DNA of 64,000 nt from Fictibacillus norfolkensis (GCF_014836645.1 NZ_JACSQM010000001.1:124001-188000), one strand, 5' to 3'; numbered from the stretch's first letter, positions 26,745 through 36,386 are shown. Notes: a model not told the origin generated them from the letters alone. Program-made: numbers and translations.

Positions 26745-26776
26745 AAAACCAGCTCTCCGAATTGAGAACTGGTTTT
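26745..26776 (-). terminator. Terminator of the mutS2-yshE-small ORF unit
   Basis: AAAACCAG-CTCTC / GAGA-CTGGTTTT hairpin, with TTTTTATT on the minus-strand exit, directly behind the 27-codon ORF. Confidence 0.82.
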
Positions 26777-26781
26777 GAGAC

Positions 26782-26865
26782 TTACGCAAAGAAAAATAAG
26801 TAGATAAGTCCTGCAGCAATAAAAACTCCGCTTAATACAAACAACACTTTAAATAACGTTTCCAT
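26782..26865 (-). CDS. 27-aa single-pass membrane protein
   Basis: Small ORF from ATG 26865 to TAA 26782. The product begins METLFKVLFVLSG and is almost entirely one hydrophobic helix (about residues 5-26). GAAGGGAA provides a Shine-Dalgarno 6 nt upstream. The start is 15 nt behind the stop of the DUF350 gene and a strong terminator follows at once, so the ORF fills the end of the transcription unit exactly. That placement argues that it is translated. No family recognised; a small partner of the DUF350 membrane protein is a guess. Confidence 0.65.
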   Translation of the reverse strand: METLFKVLFVLSGVFIAAGLIYLFFFA

Positions 26866-26880
26866 ATCTTTTCCCTTCAG

Positions 26881-27285
26881 CTATTCGATTCCTTCACCGA
26901 TTACAAATGATAAACCAATTGAGATGATCATCGATATGAAACCCACTGCTCGGTTATCGTTTTCGATCTCTTTATCGATCTGAAACTTTGGGGTTAAGAA
27001 TTCGAAGATAAAATAACCGATCAAGAGCAGGATGAATCCATAGGCACTCCACGTTATCATCATTAGTATGGAATCATTTTGAGCGATCGAGTAACGGAAG
27101 ATGTTGGCGATACCAAAAATTTTCCCGCCAGTAGCCATAGCAACGGAAAAGTTCCCTTTCTTGATCTCGACCCAGTTTTTATAACGCGTAACCAGTTCAA
27201 ACACAGCCAAAAAGACGACTAGACATAGCACGACAACGCTATAGTTAGCTGCTGTTTTAATAAAAGCGTTACTCATAAAATCCAT
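26881..27285 (-). CDS. yshE: DUF350 (UPF0719) membrane protein
   Basis: 134 aa with about four membrane helices (residues 16-34, 50-66, 74-96 and 112-130), matching B. subtilis YshE in size and place downstream of mutS2. The family has the helix-pair repeat seen here as IKKGNFSVAMATGGKIFG and DIDNRAVG-like ENDNRAVGFISM. Function is not established. It is 43 nt behind mutS2 and followed by the 27-codon ORF. Confidence 0.9.
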   Translation of the reverse strand: MDFMSNAFIKTAANYSVVVLCLVVFLAVFELVTRYKNWVEIKKGNFSVAMATGGKIFGIANIFRYSIAQNDSILMMITWSAYGFILLLIGYFIFEFLTPKFQIDKEIENDNRAVGFISMIISIGLSFVIGEGIE

Positions 27286-27328
27286 TCAACAATACCCCTT
27301 TGTAAACGGCTTGGTTTAATTCCCTATA

Positions 27329-29686
27329 CTATTTCAATACAGCGACTGTTACTCCGCCTCCGCCTTCACCAGCTGCACCCATACGAGTGGATTTAACATT
27401 TCGATGTGTTTTCAACAGCTCTTGAACACCTTTTCTAAGTGCACCTGTCCCTTTACCATGGATGATATACACTTGGTTAAATCCAGCTAGAAGTGCTTCA
27501 TCCAGATATCGATCCACCTCTAGCATCGCATCTTCATACCTTTTCCCTCTTAGATCAAGTTCAGGACGAGAAGAATCAGAGTTTCCTGATACTTTTACGA
27601 ATGAACGCGGTTCAGGTTTCGGTTTACTTTGTTTTACCCACTCTAAATCTTTTTCAGATACATTCATCTTTAAGATTCCAATCTGAACTTGGTATTCATT
27701 GTTGCTTACTTTTTCAACGATATGCCCTTTTTGACCTACAGTAAGCACTCTTACCTCGTCACCTGGAACGTACTCTTGTTTTGTTGATACAGCTTTTACC
27801 TTCTTATTTTTGGCTTTTGATTTTGGAACAGCTTCTTCCAATCTCTTTTTCGCTTCAATCAGTTTATGTTCTTTGATCTGTCCGCCCGATTTTTGAAGTT
27901 CACGAATCTCATGAATGATCTCTTCTGCTGTTTCACGTGCTTTTTCAATCGCCTTTTCTGCTTCCTGCTTTGCTTTTTCATACAATCGATCTTTTTCATT
28001 TTGAAACAGTTCGAGTTCTCTTTCTAGGTCACCCTTAATAGACTCTGCTTCTTTTCTTCTGTTCTCTGCTTCTTCCATCTCTTTTTCTGCTTTTTTACGA
28101 TTATCTTCTAAAGACTTTATCATATTATCAATCTTGTTCTCATCTTCACTGATCTGAGAACGAGCTGAATCAATGATATCTTGACGGAGCCCGAGTCTTT
28201 TAGAGATCTCAAACGCGTTACTTCGACCTGGCACTCCCACTAATAAACGATATGTAGGTCTTAACGTCTGCACATCAAATTCTACAGAAGCGTTCATAAC
28301 ACCAGGTCGGTTGTATGCATATGCTTTTAACTCGCTATAATGGGTTGTCGCTACGACACGTGCTCCTCGCGCAAAGACAAAGTCTAGAATCGAAATAGCA
28401 AGGGCTGCACCTTCTTGAGGATCAGTCCCTGCTCCAAGTTCATCAAAGAGAACGAGGGATTCAAAATCAATCTTGTTTAAGATGTCTACGATGTTAACCA
28501 TATGTGAAGAGAATGTACTCAGTGATTGTTCAATAGACTGTTCATCACCAATGTCAGCATAGATATTCTTAAAGACTGCCATTTCTGATTCTTCTCCAGC
28601 AGGAATCTGAAGGCCACATTGCGCCATAAGTGTAAGCAGCCCGATAGTTTTAAGGGTAACCGTTTTACCACCTGTATTTGGACCTGTTATGACGAGTGAT
28701 TGATACTCGCCACCTAACATCACAGTAGTTGGAACAACCGTTTCTTGATCGAGCAGAGGATGTCTGCCTCTATTCAGTGAAATAAAACCTTTGTCATTCA
28801 TAATCGGACGCGTACATTTTAGCTCATTGGAGAATCTAGCTTTTGCTAGAATAAAATCCATCTCTGCTAAAATATCTACGTTCAACAGAATATCATCAGC
28901 ATGTTCCGCGACTTCAGCAGTTAATTCTCTTAGAATCTTTTCTACTTCGCGCGCTTCTTTCGCTTTTGCTTCTTTCACTTGATTATTAACCGTCATAACA
29001 GATTGAGGTTCAATAAACAAAGTTGCTCCACTCGCTGATTGATCATGAACCATTCCGCCAAAATTACCTCTGTACTCTTGTTTTACAGGAATAACGAATC
29101 GGTCGTTACGAATCGTTATGATCGAGTCAGATAACATTTTTTGATAACTGGATGATCTGACGATTGATTCCAGCTTTTCTCTTACGCGCGTCTCAAACGT
29201 ACGCAACTGCTGACGAATCGCACGAAGTTCTGGACTAGCGCTATCCATCATATGTCCATTGTCATCAATACAGCTTTTAATTCCTTGTTCTAGCTCATGA
29301 AGAGGAATGATGTTTTCTGCTGCATTCTTTAAGATGCGCAGTTCAATTCCATCCTCTACCAAGCCCTCGATAAATCGCTTAAACCGTCTTCCACCATAAA
29401 GAGTAGAAGCGATATCCATCAAATCTTCTTCGTTTAGCAGACTGCCAATCTTTGACCGCTTAACATTTGGCGAAACATCAAAGATCCCTCCGAATGGAAC
29501 TTGTCCTTTTAATCGGAGAACTTTTACCCCTTCATCTGTAGCATCTTGAGCTTCGTTTACTTCTTCAAGGGCTGTAAATGGCATTAAAGAATCGATTCTT
29601 TTCAGTCCAAGTGAGCAGCTTGCATGCTTTTTTAGACGATCGATCACTTTTTTTAGTTCTAAAACACGCAGCATTTTTTCTTGCAT
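27329..29686 (-). CDS. mutS2: Endonuclease/ATPase MutS2
   Basis: 785 aa, usual length. MutS-type core and clamp, then ATPase with Walker A ITGPNTGGKTVTLKT (about 330-345), FADIGDEQSIEQSLSTFSSH-like signature (YADIGDEQ) and Walker B SLVLFDELGAGTDPQEG. A charged coiled coil covers about 515-620, and the C-terminal Smr nuclease domain has LDLRGKRYEDAM and IIHGKGTGALRKGVQ. In B. subtilis MutS2 is linked to recombination control and to rescue of collided ribosomes. It starts 30 nt after polX. Confidence 0.96.
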   Translation of the reverse strand: MQEKMLRVLELKKVIDRLKKHASCSLGLKRIDSLMPFTALEEVNEAQDATDEGVKVLRLKGQVPFGGIFDVSPNVKRSKIGSLLNEEDLMDIASTLYGGRRFKRFIEGLVEDGIELRILKNAAENIIPLHELEQGIKSCIDDNGHMMDSASPELRAIRQQLRTFETRVREKLESIVRSSSYQKMLSDSIITIRNDRFVIPVKQEYRGNFGGMVHDQSASGATLFIEPQSVMTVNNQVKEAKAKEAREVEKILRELTAEVAEHADDILLNVDILAEMDFILAKARFSNELKCTRPIMNDKGFISLNRGRHPLLDQETVVPTTVMLGGEYQSLVITGPNTGGKTVTLKTIGLLTLMAQCGLQIPAGEESEMAVFKNIYADIGDEQSIEQSLSTFSSHMVNIVDILNKIDFESLVLFDELGAGTDPQEGAALAISILDFVFARGARVVATTHYSELKAYAYNRPGVMNASVEFDVQTLRPTYRLLVGVPGRSNAFEISKRLGLRQDIIDSARSQISEDENKIDNMIKSLEDNRKKAEKEMEEAENRRKEAESIKGDLERELELFQNEKDRLYEKAKQEAEKAIEKARETAEEIIHEIRELQKSGGQIKEHKLIEAKKRLEEAVPKSKAKNKKVKAVSTKQEYVPGDEVRVLTVGQKGHIVEKVSNNEYQVQIGILKMNVSEKDLEWVKQSKPKPEPRSFVKVSGNSDSSRPELDLRGKRYEDAMLEVDRYLDEALLAGFNQVYIIHGKGTGALRKGVQELLKTHRNVKSTRMGAAGEGGGGVTVAVLK

Positions 29687-29716
29687 ATTCTTTCCTCCTG
29701 ATCCCAGGACCTAGAG

Positions 29717-31429
29717 CTATCTACGGTTTAAATAGGTTTCGAGTTCTTTTAAAGTCATTGTGTTTAACACATTGCTTTTTCGAATGTAACCTTTTCGGGC
29801 AACCGCTGCTCCAATCTCCATATGTTTCATCGTGTCTTTATAATGTGCATCTGTATTAATCGCTACCTTAACCCCAAGTTCCTGAGCTTTCTTAAGCCAT
29901 TCAGGTGCAAGGTCCAGGCGATTCGGATTTGCATTCAACTCAACAGCGGTACCTGTTTCATAAGCAAGCTGCAGCAGGGTTTCAACATCCACGTCATATC
30001 CTTCTCTGCGTCCGATCAAACGCCCTGTTGGGTGGGCGATCAGATCAACTTTTTTATGTGTTAACGCCGTCTTCAAACGATCCATGATTTTGCTTTGATC
30101 TTGAGAGAACGCAGAATGGATGCTTGCAATGACAAAATCCATTTCTTCTAACAATTCATCATCATAATCAAGTGTACCATCTGGCAGAATATCCATCTCG
30201 ATTCCAGCAAGTATCTTGAAATCGGTATACTTTTTATTTAACTTATTAATCTCTTGTCTCTGCATGCGCACTCTCTCAGGAGTTAGACCGTTTGCTACTC
30301 GTAGATATTGAGAATGATCTGTAATCGCCATATATTCATAGCCTTTGCTTCGTGCTTCCTCAGCCATTTCCTCAATCGAGAACGCCCCATCGCTCCAAGT
30401 AGAATGCAGATGAAGATCTCCTTTTATATCGGATAACTGAATAAGGTCATGACCATCTTTAAATAGCTCTATTTCTTCTCCAGACTCTCTCGCTTCAGGC
30501 GGTATCCAGCTTAACGAGAAATGAGCATAGAAATCCTCTTCCGTGTCAAATGTAAGAATTTCACCAGTTTCTATATTTTCTACACCATATTCACTGATCT
30601 TTTCGCCTCTTGCCTTTGCAAGCTGACGCATTTTAACGTTATGCTCCATAGAGCCTGTAAAATGATGCAGTGTAGTAGCAAACTGATGAGGTTGTACGAT
30701 ACGAAAGTCTACGGATACAGAGAGTTTCTCATCGAGTACGAGAGAAACCTTCGTATCACCACTTGCAATCACGTCGATAACTCCATCGAGTTTCAAGAGT
30801 TGCTTCTTCACTTCACTCGGATGTTCACTTGAAATAATAAAATCCAAGTCTTTGATCGTTTCACGATATCGTCTTAAACTTCCTGCTCTAGAGTATCTTT
30901 CAATACTGTTCATTCTTTTTAAATGAGATTCTATTTTTTCTGCAATGGGCAGCATGTATGCTATAGGAAGTCTCTCTGGTCTTTTCCCAAGATCTTTTAA
31001 CGATGCTAAAATCTTTTCTTCTGTTTTAGCACCAAACCCTGCCAATTCTCTTACTTTACCATTTTCACATGCTTCTTTTAGAGATTCAATATTCGTTATA
31101 CCTAACTCGGAATAAAGTTTAGCGATTTTCTTACCACCAAGATTAGGTACCTGCAGCAGTGTTATCAGTTCAGATGGTACTTTTTCCTGAAGTTCTACTA
31201 AAAGTTCCGACTCGCCCTTTTCTATCATTTCAATTATTACAGAAGCTGTTCCTTTGCCTATTCCTTTTAGTTTTGATACGTCCCCGATCTCATTCATCGT
31301 TCGCTCATCACTCTCAAGAGCATTGGCTGCTTTACGATAAGCGGAAACTTTAAACGAATTCTCACCTAAGATCTCAAGGTACAAAGCAATCTGTTCCAGT
31401 GCGCGTACTACCTCTTTTTTATTTACCAT
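29717..31429 (-). CDS. polX: DNA polymerase X (PolX) with PHP nuclease
   Basis: 570 aa family X repair polymerase. Helix-hairpin-helix motifs (LKGIGKGTASVIIEMI, VPNLGGKKIAKLY) in the first 110 residues, nucleotidyltransferase core with SLRRYRETIKDLDFIIS, whose DxD binds metal, and a C-terminal PHP domain (about 335-570) with DLHLHSTWSDG, AITDHS, LAGIEMDIL and IAHPTGR. It fills gaps and trims 3' ends in base-excision-type repair. Gene order cvpA-polX-mutS2 is conserved. Confidence 0.95.
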   Translation of the reverse strand: MVNKKEVVRALEQIALYLEILGENSFKVSAYRKAANALESDERTMNEIGDVSKLKGIGKGTASVIIEMIEKGESELLVELQEKVPSELITLLQVPNLGGKKIAKLYSELGITNIESLKEACENGKVRELAGFGAKTEEKILASLKDLGKRPERLPIAYMLPIAEKIESHLKRMNSIERYSRAGSLRRYRETIKDLDFIISSEHPSEVKKQLLKLDGVIDVIASGDTKVSLVLDEKLSVSVDFRIVQPHQFATTLHHFTGSMEHNVKMRQLAKARGEKISEYGVENIETGEILTFDTEEDFYAHFSLSWIPPEARESGEEIELFKDGHDLIQLSDIKGDLHLHSTWSDGAFSIEEMAEEARSKGYEYMAITDHSQYLRVANGLTPERVRMQRQEINKLNKKYTDFKILAGIEMDILPDGTLDYDDELLEEMDFVIASIHSAFSQDQSKIMDRLKTALTHKKVDLIAHPTGRLIGRREGYDVDVETLLQLAYETGTAVELNANPNRLDLAPEWLKKAQELGVKVAINTDAHYKDTMKHMEIGAAVARKGYIRKSNVLNTMTLKELETYLNRR

Positions 31430-31640
31430 AATAAGCTCACCTCTATTATAATTGTATGGCTAGAAAGACAAAGGCTGTTTTCTACGAGTTTGGTACTTAT
31501 GAAGTATTTGACACGTTGATCTAATGACACATCTCTGAAAGCGAGCAAGTGTGTGCGGAACTCAAGTACTTTGATTTTTTAAACAAAGTGTGCAAAATCA
31601 CCTTCCAAAAAAGGGATTCTTTTTGTTATTTTTTAATTAA

Positions 31641-31785
31641 CTTCTTTGACAAGTTGATTGGAGCAGAAGGATGCGAGACTCTAGGCTAGGACAAGCGGCC
31701 AGGTGAGACCCTTAACGGCGCAAAGCGGCAAGGGGCTCACCGCCTGCCCCGAGGAAAGCGAGCAGCCTGAAGCGGAAATCAACTA
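31641..31785 (-). repeat. Fold-back intergenic repeat, copy C
   Basis: Reverse-oriented copy: read on the minus strand it has GTTGATTTCCGCTTCAGG, CTGCTCGCTTTCC, GGGGCAGGCGGTGAGCC ... GCTCCAATCAACTTGTC. The central loop differs from copies A and B. It occupies the middle of the 414-bp gap between polX and cvpA; the remainder of the gap, up to polX, shows no other structure I can name. Confidence 0.8.
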
Positions 31786-31815
31786 CATTCAAGGTCTACT
31801 TAGTATAAACAACAA

Positions 31816-31846
31816 AGAAAAAACTTCTCCGCTTTGGGAGAAGTTA
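31816..31846 (-). terminator. Terminator of zapA-cvpA
   Basis: AACTTCTCC GCTTT GGGAGAAGTT hairpin with TTTTTTC on the minus-strand exit; it overlaps the cvpA stop. Confidence 0.88.
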
Positions 31847-32380
31847 TGCCATATGTTTCATCCACATTTCCTTTACTGACTCAGAAAATACGGGGGTGTT
31901 TTTGACCATTCCCTGTGCGATCCATGAATTTTCATAATGAGCTTGAAAGGCTTCAATCGGAACTAATGTTGCGATATACAATAGAATAAACACGATTAAA
32001 TAGACTTCTACAAAACCTAATAAACCACCGAGCCATCTGTTGAACGTATGAAGGATCGGTAAGTTTGCAAGAAAATCAAGCATAGACCCAAGAATCTGTA
32101 GGATGATCTTCGTAGCGAAGAACAAGATAGCAAAGGCTATCGCATTATAATAAGCTTGTTCAAGTGATATGCTGTTCGTTAAAAAGGATACAGAACTATC
32201 ATTTGAAGAAGGATACGGAATCCACAACTCTAACTTTGGCGCAAGTTCATCGTAATACAGATAAGCAACGATATAGGCTGCTATGAATCCGATCAAATGA
32301 ACCAGCTGCATGATGAAGCCTCTTTTTAACCCAATTAAAAATCCACCTGCTAATACGATAATTAAAATTAAATCCAACAT
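31844..32380 (-). CDS. yshB: CvpA-family membrane protein
   Basis: 178 aa from ATG 32380, chosen because GAGG lies 9 nt upstream and the B. subtilis protein starts MLDL at the same point; an upstream ATG (32401) lies inside zapA. Four membrane helices (about 2-20, 28-46, 75-100 and 108-135), with the family's GLKRGF at the first turn and NRWLGGLLGFVE. The family is named for colicin V production in E. coli; the role in bacilli is not settled. One base separates it from zapA. Confidence 0.92.
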   Translation of the reverse strand: MLDLILIIVLAGGFLIGLKRGFIMQLVHLIGFIAAYIVAYLYYDELAPKLELWIPYPSSNDSSVSFLTNSISLEQAYYNAIAFAILFFATKIILQILGSMLDFLANLPILHTFNRWLGGLLGFVEVYLIVFILLYIATLVPIEAFQAHYENSWIAQGMVKNTPVFSESVKEMWMKHMA

Positions 32381-32381
32381 A

Positions 32382-32645
32382 CTAACTTTCCTCTTTTCCA
32401 ATTCGCTGTTGCAATTTTTTCAGCTCTTCTTTAATCTTTAAATATTCGTTCATTGTATTTACTGCTGTAAGTACAGCTAGTTGTTTCGTGTCGAGAAACC
32501 GGTTATGAGATTGAATCTCTCTCATTTTCAAGTCTACTTTATCAGCTACTAAATGAATGTGGCTGGAGGATTCGGTCCCTGCAATTACATATCGTTGTCC
32601 ATAGATTTCGACCGTCGTACGGTTTTTCTTTTTCTCTTCCGCCAC
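32382..32645 (-). CDS. zapA: Cell division protein ZapA
   Basis: 87 aa FtsZ-bundling protein that stabilises the Z ring. The N-terminal beta-rich head (TTVEIYGQRYVIAGTES) and a C-terminal coiled coil (about 45-87, LTAVNTMNEYLKIKEELKKL) are typical. Divergent from rnhC with a 156-bp gap; operon with cvpA. Confidence 0.95.
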   Translation of the reverse strand: MAEEKKKNRTTVEIYGQRYVIAGTESSSHIHLVADKVDLKMREIQSHNRFLDTKQLAVLTAVNTMNEYLKIKEELKKLQQRIGKEES

Positions 32646-32801
32646 AAAATAACCTCCTTAACATACAAAGGATCATTCATTTAATGAATACTCTAATCTT
32701 TATCTTATCAAATATCGTTCATAGTTGAAAATATTTCTGTTCTATTGTAGCGTTTTTTTGATATATTTGGAAATCTCTTCATTTTTAGGAGGATTAATAT
32801 C

Positions 32802-33746
32802 ATGTCTCACGTTGTTAAAAAAATGACAAATGCAGAAATACTTGAAATGAAAAAAGAACTCACTTCCGTTCTATCAGCTAAAACCCCACCTGGCGCAGTT
32901 TTTTCAGCCAAGCTCTCAGATTGCACCGTTACAGCATACCAGTCGGGAAAAGTCCTTTTCCAAGGTAAGGGAGCTGAAGCTGCTTCTCAAAAATACTCAG
33001 GTGAAGTTTCCGTCCCAAAAGCGAAAAGCAAGACGGTGAAACCGCCTCATCAGTATGCCCCACCACAGAACGCTGCAGAATTATCGATGATCGGAAGTGA
33101 CGAAGTTGGAACAGGAGATTATTTTGGACCGATGACTGTTGCTGCGGCATACGTTTCTAGGGGAAATCTAGAACTTGTAAAAGAACTAGGAGTGAAAGAT
33201 TCCAAGCACTTAAATGACAAACAGATCATTCAAATCGCAAAAGAATTAATCCATACCGTTCCATACTCACTTCTTGTACTGAATAATGAGAAGTATAATG
33301 AACTTCAGCAAAAAGGTATGACGCAAGGTAAGATTAAGGCGATCCTTCATAACCGAGCTCTGCAAAATGTAAAAGCAAAAATTGAAGGTGAAGAGATCGA
33401 AGGTATATTAGTCGACCAGTTCTGTGAACCTGGTGTTTACTTTAACTACTTAACAAGAGAGAAGAACCTTTTAAAAGAAGGGCTTTATTTTGCTACAAAA
33501 GGTGAATCGATCCACCTAGCTGTTGCTGCTGCTTCCATCTTGGCGAGATATAGCTTCTTAAAAGAAATGGATAAGTTAGGGCACCGCTTCAATACCGTTA
33601 TTCCAAAAGGTGCAGGCCCCCACGTTGATGTGAAGGCAGCTGAGCTCGTTGAAAAATATGGAGAAACTGTATTTGATACAGCAACAAAGAAGCATTTTGC
33701 AAATACGCAAAAAGCCTTGAAGCTGTTAAGCAAAAAACGAAGTTAG
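32802..33746 (+). CDS. rnhC: Ribonuclease HIII
   Basis: 314 aa type-2 RNase H removing RNA from RNA-DNA hybrids. N-terminal substrate-binding DUF3378/TBP-like domain (1-about 80), then the catalytic domain with SDEVGTGDYFGP (Asp, Glu), KDSKHLND, GILVDQF and the final acidic region. RBS GGAGG 8 nt upstream. One of the few plus-strand genes; it converges on pheT. Confidence 0.96.
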   Translation: MSHVVKKMTNAEILEMKKELTSVLSAKTPPGAVFSAKLSDCTVTAYQSGKVLFQGKGAEAASQKYSGEVSVPKAKSKTVKPPHQYAPPQNAAELSMIGSDEVGTGDYFGPMTVAAAYVSRGNLELVKELGVKDSKHLNDKQIIQIAKELIHTVPYSLLVLNNEKYNELQQKGMTQGKIKAILHNRALQNVKAKIEGEEIEGILVDQFCEPGVYFNYLTREKNLLKEGLYFATKGESIHLAVAAASILARYSFLKEMDKLGHRFNTVIPKGAGPHVDVKAAELVEKYGETVFDTATKKHFANTQKALKLLSKKRS

Positions 33747-33768
33747 TAGGAGTAGCTGATATTAATAG

Positions 33769-33897
33769 GCTGTTTTCGTAAACTTTGTTGCTTTTGGAAG
33801 TGTTGATTTCCGTTCCAGGTTGCTCGCTTTCCACTCCAATCAAGTGTCAAAGAAGTAAATAAAAAAGTTTTAAAAGCAACAATTTTTTAGAAAACAG
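33769..33897 (+). repeat. Fold-back intergenic repeat, copy D (internally deleted)
   Basis: Both ends are kept (GCTGTTTTCGTAAACTTTG at 33769 and the inverted CAATTTTTTAGAAAACAG at 33880), as is the left core. The middle is missing: the sequence jumps from GCTCGCTTTCC straight to ACTCCAATCAA. In copy A these two points share TTCCAC, so a short-homology deletion of about 80 bp explains it. Confidence 0.85.
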
Positions 33898-33902
33898 ATT
33901 AT

Positions 33903-33937
33903 AAAAAACCGGTTCATCCATGGATGAACCGGTTTTT
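33903..33937. terminator. Bidirectional terminator rnhC / pheT
   Basis: AAAAACCGGTTCATCC ATG GATGAACCGGTTTTT: a perfect, long hairpin between convergent genes. Confidence 0.93.
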
Positions 33938-33944
33938 GTGTAAA

Positions 33945-36368
33945 TTATTTTCTTAGCTGTGCGCCAAAGCGCTCTTCTAAGCTCTTTAATACGCGGTTAT
34001 GCGCCGTTACAACTTCTTCATCTGTTAACGTTCGTTCTGGATCAAAATATTTCAGTGAGAAGGCGAGTGATTTCTTGCCTTCTTCCATCTTTTCTCCTTC
34101 ATACAGATCAAAAAGATTTACTTCTTTTAACAGCTCTCCACCTGCAGCTTGAATCACAGTTGTTAGGTCTCCTGCTGGAAGTTCTTGATCAACAACAAGA
34201 GCAATATCTCGTGTAATCGAAGGATAACGAGGCAATGTTTGATAGACCATCTGATCCGTTTCCTTCTCTAAAAGACTAGTTGCGTTCAACTCGAACACAT
34301 ACGTATCTTTTACATCCAACTCTTTTTGAAGAGCCGGGTGAAGCTGACCAACAAATCCTACAGAAATTCCATCAAGTTTCACGATCGCTGTTCTTCCTGG
34401 ATGCATGTTCTCAATTTCTCCAGCTTCATATGTGATGCGTTCAGAAAGGTTCAGTTCACCCATGAGACCTTCAAGAATCCCTTTTAACACATAAAAATCA
34501 ACAGTCTTTCTTTCCCCTTGCCAAAGATGCTCGTTAAATACACCTGTAACAGCTCCTGAAACGAACACATACTCTTCTGGAAGGTCCGTCAATACCTCCT
34601 GTCGATTGATGAAGACTGAGCCCATCTCATAGATAGCAAGGTCTTCCATCGAACGATTTCTATTGTATTGAAGCACTTCTAGAAGCTGCGGCAACAAACT
34701 CATTCTTAACGTACTGCGTTCTTCACTCATCGGATGTGCAACTGAGATCGGATATACCTTCTCATCGCTAAATGAAAAATGAGTAGACTTTGCAGGAGTA
34801 GTCAATGCGTATGTTACAGCTTGATATAGTCCAGCTCCTTCTAGATACGTTCTGATATTACGGCGTTGTGCCTGATTCATCGTTAGACCACCGGGACGCG
34901 CTTCTGATAAAAGGTACGTAGTTGGGATACGGTCATATCCATAGATACGTCCTACTTCTTCAATCAAATCTGCTTCGATCGTTATGTCCGGTCTGCGTGA
35001 AGGAACGTTTACTTCGAACTGTCCGTCAGACTCTTTATAACCAAAACCTAAACGCTTAAAGATAGATGCAGTTTGTTCAGATGTGATCTCTGTTCCTAAA
35101 AGATTATTCATTCTAGATACATCCATCTTGACGCTGTATGTGTTGACTTCTCGCTTACCAGCCTCAACGATTCCTTCAGCAACTTTGCCTCCAGCAAGCT
35201 CGGCCATAAGGCTAGCCGCTCTCATTGCTGCTGCATAAACACGGTTACGGTCTATGCCTTTTTCGTATCTCGAACTTGCTTCACTGCGTAAGCCTAGATC
35301 TTTTGAAGCTGCTCTTACACGACCTGAAGTAAAATACGCTGCCTCTAATAGTACGTTTGTTGTGTCAGATTGGACTTCACTCGTAGCTCCACCCATAACA
35401 CCAGCTACTGCAATCGGATCTTTTCCGTTTGTGATCACTAAGTGAGTTTCTTTAAGCTTACGATCTTGATCGTCAAGCGTTTGAATGTGTTCACCTTCTG
35501 TTGCACGACGGATCACGATCTCTTTTGAACCTAAGCGGTTATAGTCAAAGGCATGTAAGGGCTGACCGTACTCAAGAAGCACATAGTTTGTGATATCAAC
35601 GATGTTATTGATCGGACGAATACCCGAAGCCATCAGGCGATTCTGCATCCAAAGCGGAGAAGGACCAATTTTAACATCACGGATGACCATCGCTCCGTAA
35701 TAGGGATTATCTTCAAGCGATTCGATCTGAACCGAGATAAGATCTTCTGCTTTTTCTTGTGTTGTTTTGATCGATGTGTTTGGAAGTCTTACTTCTTGTT
35801 CTAAAATCGCAGCTACTTCATTCGCTACACCGATCACGTTCAGACAATCAGCTCGGTTTGGTGTAAGTCCAAGTTCTAATACATGGTCATTCAGATTTAA
35901 GTATTCTAAAGCATCACTTCCAGGCTCTGCATCACTTGGCATCACAAAGATTCCTGTTGCATATTCTTTTGGAACTAATTTTGTATCTACACCTAACTCT
36001 GTAAGCGAACAAATCATTCCGTGAGATTCTTCACCGCGAAGTTTTGCTTTTTTTATTTTAAAGTTACCTGGAAGAACCGCTCCAGGTACAGCAACAGCCA
36101 CTTTTTGGCCCTGAGCTACGTTTGGTGCACCGCACACGATCTGTGAGACTTCACCTTGACCTACATCTACTTTACAAACTCTAAGCTTGTCAGCGTTAGG
36201 ATGCTGGATGCATTCTTCCACATATCCAACAACTACTCCACTGATTCCTTTATTTAGTGACTCGACCATCTCGACTTCAATGCCGCTTTTTGTAATCTTA
36301 TCTGCGAGTTCAGATGGTGAGATTTCTACGTTTACATATTCTTTTAGCCAGTTATAAGAGATTAGCAT
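33945..36368 (-). CDS. pheT: Phenylalanyl-tRNA synthetase beta chain
   Basis: 807 aa partner of PheS in the alpha2beta2 synthetase. Order: N-terminal tRNA-binding EMAP-like domain (about 40-150, VVGYVEECIQHPNADKLRVC), B3/B4 editing domain (about 205-390), B5 domain (about 405-475), catalytic-like core and C-terminal anticodon-binding FDX domain (about 710-807). Full length. 18 nt behind pheS; ends at a bidirectional terminator. Confidence 0.97.
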   Translation of the reverse strand: MLISYNWLKEYVNVEISPSELADKITKSGIEVEMVESLNKGISGVVVGYVEECIQHPNADKLRVCKVDVGQGEVSQIVCGAPNVAQGQKVAVAVPGAVLPGNFKIKKAKLRGEESHGMICSLTELGVDTKLVPKEYATGIFVMPSDAEPGSDALEYLNLNDHVLELGLTPNRADCLNVIGVANEVAAILEQEVRLPNTSIKTTQEKAEDLISVQIESLEDNPYYGAMVIRDVKIGPSPLWMQNRLMASGIRPINNIVDITNYVLLEYGQPLHAFDYNRLGSKEIVIRRATEGEHIQTLDDQDRKLKETHLVITNGKDPIAVAGVMGGATSEVQSDTTNVLLEAAYFTSGRVRAASKDLGLRSEASSRYEKGIDRNRVYAAAMRAASLMAELAGGKVAEGIVEAGKREVNTYSVKMDVSRMNNLLGTEITSEQTASIFKRLGFGYKESDGQFEVNVPSRRPDITIEADLIEEVGRIYGYDRIPTTYLLSEARPGGLTMNQAQRRNIRTYLEGAGLYQAVTYALTTPAKSTHFSFSDEKVYPISVAHPMSEERSTLRMSLLPQLLEVLQYNRNRSMEDLAIYEMGSVFINRQEVLTDLPEEYVFVSGAVTGVFNEHLWQGERKTVDFYVLKGILEGLMGELNLSERITYEAGEIENMHPGRTAIVKLDGISVGFVGQLHPALQKELDVKDTYVFELNATSLLEKETDQMVYQTLPRYPSITRDIALVVDQELPAGDLTTVIQAAGGELLKEVNLFDLYEGEKMEEGKKSLAFSLKYFDPERTLTDEEVVTAHNRVLKSLEERFGAQLRK

Positions 36369-36386
36369 ATAATTCCCCTCCTCAAG

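Noticed and set aside
29717-31429. PolX split into two genes (polymerase and PHP)
   Set aside because: The frame is continuous with both domains, the normal fused form in bacilli.
31430-31640. Additional gene between polX and repeat copy C
   Set aside because: No frame with an RBS and reasonable length on either strand; GGCTGTTTTC near 31472 may be a worn repeat end.
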